The position numbers and the translations under genes are program-made. A DNA stretch of 64,000 nucleotides from Solirubrobacteraceae bacterium (GTDB lineage: Bacteria > Actinomycetota > Thermoleophilia > Solirubrobacterales > Solirubrobacteraceae), in NCBI GenBank assembly GCA_029263125.1, contig JAJCYD010000005.1:39720-103719 (forward strand), given 5' to 3'. The first letter of the stretch is position 1, and each line of letters opens with the position of its first letter. Under the pieces are notes generated by a model. The model had not been told where the DNA came from. It did not search any database and saw nothing but the letters and a program-made list of their open reading frames with translations. Positions 41,828 to 51,356 of this stretch are shown in pieces.

Positions 41828-42658
41828 CTACGTCGTGTTGGGCCGCAGGTCCGGCACGGGCTTGTGGCCGACGACCAGCAGGTAGGACCCTGGCACGCGG
41901 GTCTCGCCGTCGCCGGTGTCGAGCTCTTCGATCATCGCCCGCAGCTCGGCGCGCAGCTCGTCATAGCGGCCCTCGTCGAGGGCGGCCTTCGCCGCCAGTA
42001 GCGGCCCGAGCTTCTCCTCGTAGAAGTCCATCGTCGCATCGACGGACGCGAAGACGAAGTCGACGTTCAGCGGCTCGATCGCGAGCACGAGCTGGCCGCC
42101 CAGGCGCCTGCGCACGTGCCCGTGCGTGCCCCACTCCCACGGCGCGACGGCGCCCTCGGGCAGCGGTTCGCCATAGCTGCGAACGAGCGCGTTGATCCGC
42201 GCGGGGAAGCTCTCGGGACACCAGTTGGCCATCACGATCTCGCCGCCGTCGCGGCACACGCGGACGAGCTCGAGCGCCGCCGCGTCATGGTCGGCGGCGA
42301 ACGTCGTCCCGAACGCCGTAAGCACGCGATCGAAGCTCTCGTCCGCAAACGGCAGCGCCGTGGCGTCGCCCTGCACCCACTCGACCTGCACCCCGGCCTC
42401 CTCGGCGCGCCTGCGAGCGCCATCGAGCTGCGTTGGCGCGATGTCCAGGCCGACCACCTCTCCGCCGGCCTGCGCCGCCCGGACCGCGACGTTGCCGGTC
42501 CCGGTCGCGACGTCGAGCACCTTCATTCCGGCCTCGATGTGGGCCGCGCCCGCAACGACCGCCCCGACCTCCCAGATGAGCTCGGCGATCGCGTCGTAGT
42601 CGCCGACCGCGAACCCTCCCGGGTTCTCGGCGTCCCGATCTGTCTGCTTGCTGCTCAT
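41828..42658 (-). CDS. SAM-dependent methyltransferase (UbiE-like)
   Basis: VLDVATGTGNVAVRAAQAGGEVVGLDIAPTQLDGARRRAEEAG; start at MSSKQTDRD. Confidence 0.88.
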   Translation of the reverse strand: MSSKQTDRDAENPGGFAVGDYDAIAELIWEVGAVVAGAAHIEAGMKVLDVATGTGNVAVRAAQAGGEVVGLDIAPTQLDGARRRAEEAGVQVEWVQGDATALPFADESFDRVLTAFGTTFAADHDAAALELVRVCRDGGEIVMANWCPESFPARINALVRSYGEPLPEGAVAPWEWGTHGHVRRRLGGQLVLAIEPLNVDFVFASVDATMDFYEEKLGPLLAAKAALDEGRYDELRAELRAMIEELDTGDGETRVPGSYLLVVGHKPVPDLRPNTT

Positions 42659-42715
42659 CTCGTCGCCCCCGTGGATTGTCCGGGGGCGCACCCTACCGAC
42701 GCGAGGCGGCGGCCA

Positions 42716-43375
42716 CTACGCGCAATTCGGCCACGGCTTCGTGCCGTCGCGCGCCAGCAGCGCGGCGGCGCGGCGATCCTGCTCCTCCTCCGACGCGCGC
42801 GACGGCGTGCCCTTACCGCCGATCGAGCGCCACGTGCTGCGCGAGAACTGGTACTTGCCGTGGTAGCGCCCATCTCGCGAGACGGCCTTCGGGTCGCCGT
42901 TGGACTCGCATCGCGCGATCGCCTCCAGGCGGGGATCCAGCGAGGCGCTGACGAAGCGCAGGCTCTCTGGATCGATGCCCATGGCCCGCAGCGTCTTCGA
43001 ACCCAGCAGGCCGTCGACCTTCAGATCGTTGCGTCGCTGGAAGCGGCGCAGCGCTCTGCGGGTCTTGCGACCGATGATGCCATCGGCCTTGAGGCCGAGC
43101 GTCGCCTGGACGGCGGAGATCGTCTCCTTGCTGAAGCCCTTGCCTGCCACGGCGCCGCCCGTTCCTCCTGCGAGCGCCGTCGCGCTGAGGATGAGCAGTC
43201 CGACGGCCACGGTCAGCGCCGAGCCGCGGCTGCGAAGTGCACGGCGGCGACGGCGGACGGCCAGCGCGCGGCGAGCGCGCGCTCCGCGCAGCGAGCGCCG
43301 GAAGGCGAGCTCACGGGCAGCATCGCTCTCGGGGACGGCGGCGTTCACCACCAGTTCGTCGTTGCTTGCGGACAT
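42716..43375 (-). CDS. Resuscitation-promoting-factor-like transglycosylase with peptidoglycan-binding domain
   Basis: AVQATLGLKADGIIGRKTRRALRRFQRRNDLKVDGLLG (PG_binding_1) + LEAIARCESNGDPKAVSRDGRYHGKYQFSRSTWRSIGG. Confidence 0.9.
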   Translation of the reverse strand: MSASNDELVVNAAVPESDAARELAFRRSLRGARARRALAVRRRRRALRSRGSALTVAVGLLILSATALAGGTGGAVAGKGFSKETISAVQATLGLKADGIIGRKTRRALRRFQRRNDLKVDGLLGSKTLRAMGIDPESLRFVSASLDPRLEAIARCESNGDPKAVSRDGRYHGKYQFSRSTWRSIGGKGTPSRASEEEQDRRAAALLARDGTKPWPNCA

Positions 43376-43397
43376 GCAGGCGCTTCCTTCCGTTCGT

Positions 43398-43570
43398 TTC
43401 GGGCGCCTACGGGGTTAGCTGTCGGGCTCGCGCTGAAACGTGCGCTACACCGACCGCCCCGACGACATCGGGTGCGGTTGGCGATTCGCCCCAGGACCGA
43501 TCACGCTTCCGGCCTCCATGGGTCCCCCGTTCCCGGTCGCTCGGAGCGATCCGGGATTCGGCCTTATGTG
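43398..43570 (-). ncRNA. c-di-AMP riboswitch (ydaO/yuaA type) in the leader of the Rpf-like gene
   Basis: Minus-strand GCCGAATCCCGGA...CGGGGGACCCAT...TGGGGCGAATCGCC...GCCCGACAGCTAACCCCGTAGGCG matches recalled ydaO consensus segments in order; boundaries approximate. Confidence 0.88.
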
Positions 43571-43655
43571 AAGCAGCGGGGATAGTAGCCGCTGCGCGGA
43601 TGACACGCGCTGCCGATCGTTCGCAACGTGCGGGAAAAACGTGCTCGACCAGCGC

Positions 43656-45023
43656 CTACATTGGCCCCGGCAACAGATGCGGCGCCAGGTTTCGCAGGGC
43701 CGGATCCAACGTTCCGGGCGCCCCGAGGGCCGTGTGCAGGCCCGCGCGATGACCGGCCGCGCGCTCGCGGCCGTAGGGCTCGGCGAGGTTCTGGCTGACG
43801 AGAAACGCCCAGTCGCTGGACTGCAGCGCGAGCAGCTCGCGCACGGCCCGCGAATCGGCACGAGCACCGGCGGCGAGCGTGCGAAGCTCGGCGTCGCGGG
43901 CGCTCCAGGCCATGCCGGTGACCGGCGGCGCGCTCCACGTCGTCAGGTCGCGCGGCGTCCCCCACGAGCTGACGGGCAGGTGCGCAGGCGCCGGAGCGGG
44001 TTCGTGACGCGTCACGGCGTCGTCCAGCGGCGCAAGCGCCAGCCCCTGGCGACCCGCCTCCTCGATGACGGCCGCGAGCCACAGCGGCCCCTCGTGCCAC
44101 CAGTCGCCCAGCAACTCGGTGTCCACCGCGCACACCGCGAGCCCGCCGCCCGCCACGCGCGCGCGGGTCCGCGTCACGAAATCCGCGGCATCGCGCCGCG
44201 CGGCCGCGGCGGCGCGAGCCGGGTCATACGGCGCGCCGTCGTTGGCCCAGGCTCTGTGGCGATGGGCGGTGAAGGCGTGATAGTCGCGGTAGGCGGCGCC
44301 GGCGGGATAGCCGCCGCGACTCCAGACGAGGTCGATGGTCGCGCGGTCGATCGGCACGAGCAGCGGCCCCGCCCCGCAGCGCAGGGGGCGCAGGTGCTCG
44401 TCGGGATTCAGGACGTCGGACACATCGACGCAGACCGCACGCACGCCGGCGTCGGCAAGGTGGCCGTCCAGCCACGGCGCGTACGCGCACTCCGGCAGCC
44501 ACAGCCCGCCGTCCCACGCGCCGAAGCGCCGGCGGTGCGCGTCGATGCCGGCTCGCAGCTGCAGGCGCACGCCCGCGTCGGTGGCCAGCAGCGGCAGCAC
44601 CGCGTGCGTCGCGGCGGACGTCCACGTGACATGCCTGCCGAGCGCCCCGAGCATGCCGCCGTCGATCGCCGCCAGCCGGTCGCGCGCGTGCTCGTAGACC
44701 GCGGCGGAGTGGCGCAGGGCCGCGACGACACCCGGATCGTCGGCCGACGCGATATCTCTGCGGTGGGTCTCCGTCCGCAGCTCGGAGAGGAACGCCGCAC
44801 AGCGATCCATCGCTCCGTGCGCCTCGAGCTGATCGCAGAGCACCGGCGTCAGCGAGAGCGTGACCGGCGCGCCGCGGTCGAGGATCTCCAGCAGCGGCAG
44901 GTACGACGTCGCGATCGCCTCCCACAGCCACTCCTCGCCGAACGGCCATGTCCCGAAGCCCTCGACGTAGGGCATGTGGCTGTGCAGGAGGATCGCCAGC
45001 TCGCCCTGCGCCCGACGGCTCAC
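43656..45023 (-). CDS. GH57 / DUF1957 family protein (alpha-1,4-glucan branching enzyme-like)
   Basis: GELAILLHSHMPYVEGFGTWPFGEEWLWEAIATSYLPLLEIL...GLWLPECAYAP...AVDTELLGDWWHEGPLWL; GTG start at 45023. Confidence 0.92.
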   Translation of the reverse strand: MSRRAQGELAILLHSHMPYVEGFGTWPFGEEWLWEAIATSYLPLLEILDRGAPVTLSLTPVLCDQLEAHGAMDRCAAFLSELRTETHRRDIASADDPGVVAALRHSAAVYEHARDRLAAIDGGMLGALGRHVTWTSAATHAVLPLLATDAGVRLQLRAGIDAHRRRFGAWDGGLWLPECAYAPWLDGHLADAGVRAVCVDVSDVLNPDEHLRPLRCGAGPLLVPIDRATIDLVWSRGGYPAGAAYRDYHAFTAHRHRAWANDGAPYDPARAAAAARRDAADFVTRTRARVAGGGLAVCAVDTELLGDWWHEGPLWLAAVIEEAGRQGLALAPLDDAVTRHEPAPAPAHLPVSSWGTPRDLTTWSAPPVTGMAWSARDAELRTLAAGARADSRAVRELLALQSSDWAFLVSQNLAEPYGRERAAGHRAGLHTALGAPGTLDPALRNLAPHLLPGPM

Positions 45024-45805
45024 GCGCGCAGGACGGCGACGAGGTCCAGGCAGCCGCCGAGTTCGCCGGCCGCGGCGCGGCGCAGCGCGAAGTCGCGCAC
45101 GTCGATCGCGGGCGTGAAGCGGTCGTAGAAGGGCTTGGTGAGGCCGAGGCGCCGGTGGACGGCGTCCCAGCCAAGGCGCAGCGCGCCGGCATGCAACGCG
45201 AGCTTGCGCGCGTGGAACAGGCCGTGCAAGTCGACGGATGGGAAGTGCGCGCGACAGAGCGCCGCGAACTCCTCGGGGCGGTACTCGTGAACATGCCACG
45301 GGTTGCCCGAGCGCTCGGCGCCCGGCGGGGCGAGCGTCAGGACGTTGGGCGTCGAGACGAACGCGACGCCGCCCGGCCCGACGAGCGCCTTGAATCGGTC
45401 GAGGATCTCGCCCGCGTTGCGAACGTGCTCGATCGTCTGCAGGAAGACGATCGCGTCGCACGGCTCGTCGAAGGTCTCCACGAGCGTGCGCTCGAAGCGC
45501 AGGCCGTCGTGCGAGTAGCGCAGCCGCGCGTGCTCGTGGGCCTCGGGATTGGCGTCGACCCCGACGACCGTGGCGGCGCCGCCACGGGCCAGCACGTCAG
45601 AGCCATAGCCCTCGCCGCACGCAAGGTCGGCGACGCGCAGCCCCGCGACGTGGCGAGCGATCCACTCGTAGACGACGAGGTGGCGCTGAAACCAGTAGTT
45701 CTCCTCGGGCACGTCGGGCAGCGTCCGCTCGCCCGTGAGCGCCAGCGGCGGCACCCCCGGCGGCTGGTCGCGCTGCTCGAAGAGCATGGGTGGCGCATCG
45801 GTCAC
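45020..45805 (-). CDS. SAM-dependent methyltransferase
   Basis: VADLACGEGYGSDVLARGGAATVVGVDANPEA; stop overlaps the downstream GH57 start (GTGA). Confidence 0.9.
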   Translation of the reverse strand: MTDAPPMLFEQRDQPPGVPPLALTGERTLPDVPEENYWFQRHLVVYEWIARHVAGLRVADLACGEGYGSDVLARGGAATVVGVDANPEAHEHARLRYSHDGLRFERTLVETFDEPCDAIVFLQTIEHVRNAGEILDRFKALVGPGGVAFVSTPNVLTLAPPGAERSGNPWHVHEYRPEEFAALCRAHFPSVDLHGLFHARKLALHAGALRLGWDAVHRRLGLTKPFYDRFTPAIDVRDFALRRAAAGELGGCLDLVAVLRA

Positions 45806-45885
45806 GGGCGCGCCAGCCTACGCGGCCATGGGGCGCGCGGCGGCGGCCGCCGCATCGGCCGCCCGCGCGTGTCAGCCTGGACGGC

Positions 45886-47361
45886 GTGAGCCTCCGCGTG
45901 CGCGCAACGATGTTGGCGGCGGCGCTCGCGCTCGCGCTCGCGGCGGCGGTGGCGGCGTGCGGCGAGAACGACGACGAGCGGCCGGCCGCTGCGGCGGTCG
46001 TGACGATCCTGCAGGACGACGCCGAGCTGCTACACCGCTCGCCGCGACGGATCGCCGCGACGCTCGACGACGTGCGCGACCTCGGCGTCGACTGGGTGCG
46101 GGTGACCGCCGGCTGGTCGACGATCGCCCCCGACCCGCGATCGGCGAAGCGGCCGGACTTCGACGCCGCCGACTCCACGACGTATCCAGCGGGCGCCTGG
46201 AGCAGCATCGATCGCCTCCAGGCGATGGCGCGCGGGCGCGGCCTGCGCCTGGCGATCGACATCGCCTTCTGGGCGCCGCGCTGGGCCGTCGGCACGCCCG
46301 CCCGGCTGCCCGATCGCGAGCGCGACACGATCGACGCGTCCGACTACGCCGACTTCGCCGAGGCGGTCGCGCGGCGGTATCCGCGATCGGCCGCCTTCAC
46401 GGTCTGGAACGAGCCCAACCACAACGCCTTTTTGCTCCCGCAGTGGGAGCGCGCGGGCGACGGCTGGCGCCCCGCGTCGCCGCACCGCTACCGCGAGATG
46501 CTCGAGGCGGCGGTGCCGCGGATCAGGGCGGCGGCTCCCGACGCGCTCGTCCTGATCGGCGCGACGTCCTCCGTCGGCAGCGAGCAGGGCAGCGGCCCGA
46601 ACGAGCGCATGGCGCCGCTGACGTTCCTGCGTGCGCTGGCCTGCGTCGACGAGGCGGGCGATCCGCTGGATGTGCCGGCGTGCGAGCGCTTCAAGCCCCT
46701 GCCCGGCGACGGCTGGTCCCATCATCCCTACGCGCTGGAGTTGGCGCCGTGGCAGAGCGACCCGCGTCCCGACAACGTCCGCATGGGCGATCTCGACCGT
46801 CTCACGTCGCTGCTTGCCCGACTGCACGCCGCCGGACGCACGCGCAGCGATCTGCCGCTGTACCTAACCGAGTCCGGGTACCAGACCTCCCCGCCGGACC
46901 CCACATGGGACGTCAGCCTCGCCGACCAGGCGCGCTGGCTGCCCGAGGGCGAGCGCATCGCGCGGCGCCAGCCGACGCTTCGCAGCGTGTCGCAGTTCCT
47001 GCACCGCGACCTGCCCGAGCGGCGCGGCCGAGATCTGAAGACCCGCTGGCGCGACTACCAGTCGGGCCTGCTCTTCATCGACGGCCGACCCAAGCCCGCC
47101 CATGCGTCCTTTGCCCTGTCGCTCGTCGCGCGGCGCGCACCCGGCGGGAAGGTCGCCTTCTGGGGGCTCGTGCGTCGCGGCTCGGGGTCCAGGGCGGCAA
47201 CGGTCAGCGTGCGTGAACCCGGCGGAGGCTGGCGCGAGATCGTCAGCGCCCGGACGCGCGCGGACGGTACGTTCGACGCAAGCGCGTCCGTGGACCCCTC
47301 GCACACGTTTCGCCTGCGCAGTGGCGGACGCGTCGGCGCGCCGCTGCGGGGCGCCCGCTGA
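45886..47361 (+). CDS. Secreted/lipoprotein glycoside-hydrolase-like protein (GH clan A fold)
   Basis: Lipobox-like AAAVAACGEN; AFTVWNEPNHNAF and LPLYLTESGYQT catalytic-Glu contexts. Confidence 0.75.
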   Translation: MSLRVRATMLAAALALALAAAVAACGENDDERPAAAAVVTILQDDAELLHRSPRRIAATLDDVRDLGVDWVRVTAGWSTIAPDPRSAKRPDFDAADSTTYPAGAWSSIDRLQAMARGRGLRLAIDIAFWAPRWAVGTPARLPDRERDTIDASDYADFAEAVARRYPRSAAFTVWNEPNHNAFLLPQWERAGDGWRPASPHRYREMLEAAVPRIRAAAPDALVLIGATSSVGSEQGSGPNERMAPLTFLRALACVDEAGDPLDVPACERFKPLPGDGWSHHPYALELAPWQSDPRPDNVRMGDLDRLTSLLARLHAAGRTRSDLPLYLTESGYQTSPPDPTWDVSLADQARWLPEGERIARRQPTLRSVSQFLHRDLPERRGRDLKTRWRDYQSGLLFIDGRPKPAHASFALSLVARRAPGGKVAFWGLVRRGSGSRAATVSVREPGGGWREIVSARTRADGTFDASASVDPSHTFRLRSGGRVGAPLRGAR

Positions 47362-47368
47362 TCGACCC

Positions 47369-48421
47369 TCAGGCAGCTTGGCGAGCGCGCAGATCCAGGT
47401 AGCGCGCGCGGTCGTCGAAGGTCGCGCGCAGCGAGGTCTCGACGTCTTCGAGGAACTCCTCGCGGTAGCTGGCCTCCGTCAGCACCGCGATCGCGTAGTA
47501 CAGGCCGCTGAACGCCGCCAGCGCGCCGGACACCTTGACGAGCTCGACGCTGAGCCAGCCCTGCCCGGCGATCGCGCGCGGCGGATGGCCGATCCACACC
47601 TCGATGACGTGCGGCGTGATCGCCAGCGCCCCGAACGCCACGAAGAACAGCCCGACCAGCACCGACACGACGAGCACCTGCAGCCCCTGGCTGACGAACA
47701 TCACGAGGCCGACGTTGAAGCGCTGGCGCCGGCGCAGTGGCGGCTGCGCGCCGACCTCGCGCTCCAGCTCGCGCGCCTCCTTCGGCAGCCGCGATGCGAT
47801 GAAGACCGATCCGAGCACGCAGAACAGGCCGATCACACCGGCCAGGGCCGGGTCTGAGACGTCGGAGAAGACCTGCCACATCTCGGCGTTGATGAACAGG
47901 ACGATCATGAAGATCAGCAGCACCGGCACGGCGCGCGTCAGCAGCACGAGCGACGCGGCGAGCTGTTCGACGACGCGCTGGCCCGCCCAGCGCACGATCG
48001 ACAGCAGGCCGATGCCGATCACGCCATAGATCAGGGCGAGCAGCAGCGCGTTGCCCGCCGCGGTGACCAGCGCGCTGACCACCTGCCCGCCGAAGATCAC
48101 CGGCAGCAGGGAGGGGATCAGCACGAAGCCCGCCAGCTCGACGGGCCCGACGCGGTCTGGCACCGACAGCGCCTTGCGCCCGTGGCTGCGGTTGACGACC
48201 GCCAGCCCTCCGAGCGCCACCGCCAAGCCCCCGGCGAGCGCGAGCGCGTTGGCCCACCACGGCCAGTCCAGCTGCACCGCGCCAAGCACCTGGAAGCCGA
48301 AGACCAGCGCGAGCAGCGGCACCGCGCGCGTGAAGATGTCGTCGTAGGCGGAGTAGTCCTCGATCAGCAACGGCAGACCGGCGCGACGCAGGCGCCGCTC
48401 GTACGCCGCGAGGTCGCTCAT
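47369..48421 (-). CDS. Multi-TM membrane protein of unknown function
   Basis: 350 aa with at least 6 hydrophobic helices. Confidence 0.7.
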   Translation of the reverse strand: MSDLAAYERRLRRAGLPLLIEDYSAYDDIFTRAVPLLALVFGFQVLGAVQLDWPWWANALALAGGLAVALGGLAVVNRSHGRKALSVPDRVGPVELAGFVLIPSLLPVIFGGQVVSALVTAAGNALLLALIYGVIGIGLLSIVRWAGQRVVEQLAASLVLLTRAVPVLLIFMIVLFINAEMWQVFSDVSDPALAGVIGLFCVLGSVFIASRLPKEARELEREVGAQPPLRRRQRFNVGLVMFVSQGLQVLVVSVLVGLFFVAFGALAITPHVIEVWIGHPPRAIAGQGWLSVELVKVSGALAAFSGLYYAIAVLTEASYREEFLEDVETSLRATFDDRARYLDLRARQAA

Positions 48422-48453
48422 CGGCGCAGGATATGCGCCGCCCGCCCGCGGGG

Positions 48454-49785
48454 TCAGCGCACGACGAGCGTCGTGCGTCCGGCGATCGTGCCCGGGTACT
48501 GCAGGTTGCCGCCCGGGCTGGGATGCGGCGACTGGGTGCGCAGGCTCACGGTGATCGTGTAGCGACCCGGGCGTAGCCTGCGGGGCGCCATGACGTTCTT
48601 GACGATCCTGTGCCCGGCGGGGATGTTGCGATCGGTGCTGCTCCCGCTGGCCCCGTCACAGCAGGGCCGGCCGCTACGGGGCGGCTTGACCATGACGTTG
48701 TAGGCACTCAGACGATCGCGAACCGCGACGCGCGCGACGAACGACACGCGAATCTCCCTGGGTCCGATCGCCGTGGCGGTCACCTTCGTGCGCACGTCAT
48801 CTGGCTGTGCCTGAGGGATCGCCACGAAGCCCGGCGGATCGGGGCAGCCGCCCGTTCTCCTGCCGTTGTCGATGATCGTCGCGACCTTGACGTCGCAGCG
48901 GGCTGTGTCGCCATAGCGCACGCTCGTGATGACGCGCGATGCCGGCGTCATGGCGGACAGGGACCCGCCGTCCTGGGTGTAGCTGCGGGAGAAGCGGGCG
49001 ATGTTCGCGTATCGGGGGTTCTTCATCACGTGCTCGGGAAACGCCGCCGGCTTCAGCGGAGGCCCGACCACGAGGTAGCCGCCGCCTTCGCCCAACGTCG
49101 GTGCCGTCCTAAAGCGCGCCCCGTCGCGGTAGGTGATGCTCGTCGCCTCGGGACCGAGCAGCCCGAAGTCGACCGACCGCAGGTGCGTGGGATCGATCGG
49201 GTCGGGCGCGGGTTCGGACGGCCTTCCAACCGTCCGCGCGTCCCGGCATCCACTCCCACGGCATGGTTCGCCACTGGCGAGGTAGGCGTTGTCGTGGTGG
49301 GTCAGATAGGCGTTGCCGGCGCCGTCGGGCGGAAAGCACTGGGCGTGGATGCTCGGTCGCAGCTCGTGGAAGCGGCCGTCGTTGCCAAAGGACCCGTCGC
49401 GTCCGAGCACGCCGAGCTTGCCCTCGTAGACGCGCCCGATCTGCAGGCATGCCATGCCACGTGTCGTGCGGAAGCTGCGCAGGCCCCATGGCAGGTCGCC
49501 GTCGGGATCCTCGATCGACGCCGTCAGCATCCGCACGCTTGCGGGCACGGGCGTCCCGACGCCGGTGCCGCTGACGGGAGCGCCGCGCTGGTAGGCGACC
49601 GGAGAACCCTGCGAGATCAGCGCGCTCGCGGCCCATGCGGTTGCGGCGAGGCTTGGCAGCGCGACGATCGCGGCGAGCAGGCCGAACGAGCGACGCCGGC
49701 GCCTGGACTTGACGGCGCCGGCCAGCTGGCGCCGGGCGGCGGCGTCGAGCTCATCTCCAAGGCGATCGAAGGGATTCTCATCCAT
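48454..49785 (-). CDS. Single-TM protein co-encoded with an ECF sigma factor (candidate anti-sigma factor)
   Basis: MDENPFDRLGDELDAAARRQLAGAVKSRRRRRSFGLLAAIVALPSLAATAWAASALISQG then a large extracytoplasmic domain; 8-nt overlap with the sigma gene. Confidence 0.6.
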   Translation of the reverse strand: MDENPFDRLGDELDAAARRQLAGAVKSRRRRRSFGLLAAIVALPSLAATAWAASALISQGSPVAYQRGAPVSGTGVGTPVPASVRMLTASIEDPDGDLPWGLRSFRTTRGMACLQIGRVYEGKLGVLGRDGSFGNDGRFHELRPSIHAQCFPPDGAGNAYLTHHDNAYLASGEPCRGSGCRDARTVGRPSEPAPDPIDPTHLRSVDFGLLGPEATSITYRDGARFRTAPTLGEGGGYLVVGPPLKPAAFPEHVMKNPRYANIARFSRSYTQDGGSLSAMTPASRVITSVRYGDTARCDVKVATIIDNGRRTGGCPDPPGFVAIPQAQPDDVRTKVTATAIGPREIRVSFVARVAVRDRLSAYNVMVKPPRSGRPCCDGASGSSTDRNIPAGHRIVKNVMAPRRLRPGRYTITVSLRTQSPHPSPGGNLQYPGTIAGRTTLVVR

Positions 49786-50326
49786 CGGTGCTCTCCTTCA
49801 TGCGAGTGTGCAGTGCGCGCAGCCCGCGGCTGACGCGCTGGCGGACGACGCTCTGCGAGCAGCGCAGCCGCTCGGCGATCTCCTCGTAGGTCGATCCATC
49901 AAGGTGGCGGGCCTCGATCGCCTGGCGCTGCTCGGCAGGCAGCTCGGCGAGCGCCGCGACGGCCGGTCCGGGCTCCTCTGCCTCCAAGAACGTGATGTCG
50001 TGGCTGGACAGCTCGATCGGCTGCATCTCCAGCGATCGGCGCACGCGATCGTCGACTCGGCGGCGTCGCAGCGAGGCCGACAGCGTGTCGCGGGCAATCG
50101 CGAACAGCCAGGCCTCCGCCGGCTGCGGACGCGGCTCGTAGCGCGGGACGGCGGCGAGCGCGGCGGCGAACGTCTCGGCGGTCAAGTCGAACGCGACCTC
50201 GCCCGAGCGCACACGGCGACGGAAGTAGGCGTGGACCGCCGGGACGTGGCGGCGATAGAAGACGCCGAAGGCGGCGGCGTCGCTTCTCGCCGCGACGAGC
50301 AGTTCGTCGTCTGAGAGAGGGTCCAC
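49778..50326 (-). CDS. ECF-type RNA polymerase sigma factor
   Basis: AFGVFYRRHVPAVHAYFRRR...AWLFAIARDTLSASLRRRRVDD...LPAEQRQAIEARHLDGSTYEEIAERLRCSQSVVRQRVSRGLRAL; GTG start at 50326. Confidence 0.9.
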   Translation of the reverse strand: MDPLSDDELLVAARSDAAAFGVFYRRHVPAVHAYFRRRVRSGEVAFDLTAETFAAALAAVPRYEPRPQPAEAWLFAIARDTLSASLRRRRVDDRVRRSLEMQPIELSSHDITFLEAEEPGPAVAALAELPAEQRQAIEARHLDGSTYEEIAERLRCSQSVVRQRVSRGLRALHTRMKESTDG

Positions 50327-50615
50327 GAGAGGTTGTATGTCACGCGGACGCCGGTTGTGACAGGTCAGCCGGCGGCCCGCGGCTGGAACTCCTGCCGCGC
50401 AGTGTCGGGATGCGACAGCAGCACCTGCGTAGACACGCGCGCCAGCACGGCCGGCGGATCCACGCCGCCGCGCCCGCTCCCCGCGCCGAGCGGCGCGCTG
50501 CTGGCATTCGGCGGCCGAGATGCGGCCCCGGCGCAGGTAGGGCGACAGGCCGCTGGTGCCGCGGTCGCCGGCGAGCATGCGATGCGCCCACGTCTCGTTC
50601 GTAGACTCATGACGC

Positions 50616-51242
50616 ATGCCCGATCGCGCCGTCGAGGACTTCCCGATCTTCCCGCTGAGCCTCGTCGCGCTGCCACATGAGTTCGTGCCATTGCACATCT
50701 TCGAGCCGAAGTACCGCACGATGTTCGCCGAGGTCCTCGCCACGGAGTCGGAGTTCGGGATCGTGAGGTCGACCGAGGACGGGCTCGCGCCGGTGGGGTG
50801 TGCGTGCGAGGTCGCGAAGATCATCGAGCGCATGGACGACGGGCGCCTGAACGTGCTCACGCGTGGCACGCGACCGTTTCGCATCATCGTCGAGCAGGAC
50901 GACCTCCCCTATCCGGCCGCCACCGTCGAGTTCCTGCAGGACGTCGCCGAGGTGACCGACGACGACGCGGTGCAAGCCGCGCGGGATGCCTATGCCGAGC
51001 TCGTCGTGCAGGCGACCGAGAGCGATCCCGACCTCGACGACATCGCCGCCAAGAGCGCCTTCGAGATGGCGGCGACCGTCGACTTCGGCCTCGACGCCAA
51101 GCAGGGTCTGCTCGCCCTGCGCTCCGAGAACGCCCGCATGCGCCTCGCCACGCGCCTCTTCCGAGCGGCGACCAAGCGGCTGGACTTCGTCGAGCGCGCG
51201 CAGGCCAAGGCACGGTCCAACGGCAAGGTGCGCTTCGGCTGA
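50616..51242 (+). CDS. LON peptidase substrate-binding domain protein
   Basis: DFPIFPLSLVALPHEFVPLHIFEPKYRTMFAEVLATESEFGIV. Confidence 0.92.
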   Translation: MPDRAVEDFPIFPLSLVALPHEFVPLHIFEPKYRTMFAEVLATESEFGIVRSTEDGLAPVGCACEVAKIIERMDDGRLNVLTRGTRPFRIIVEQDDLPYPAATVEFLQDVAEVTDDDAVQAARDAYAELVVQATESDPDLDDIAAKSAFEMAATVDFGLDAKQGLLALRSENARMRLATRLFRAATKRLDFVERAQAKARSNGKVRFG

Positions 51243-51356
51243 GCTGCGCTCAGGCTCGCGCGGATCGGGCGATGCGGAAACCGACCCGAACGTCCGCACC
51301 ACCGTGTCGCGCGCTCGGCGGGCGTCGCCGCGTCGACGCGATTTCGCCAGTGAGGG

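Noticed and set aside
50366-50617. Minus-strand ORF upstream of the ECF sigma factor (MRHESTNETWAHRM...) as N-terminal extension or small gene
   Set aside because: Arg/Ala-rich with no family resemblance; the sigma domain starts cleanly at GTG 50326.
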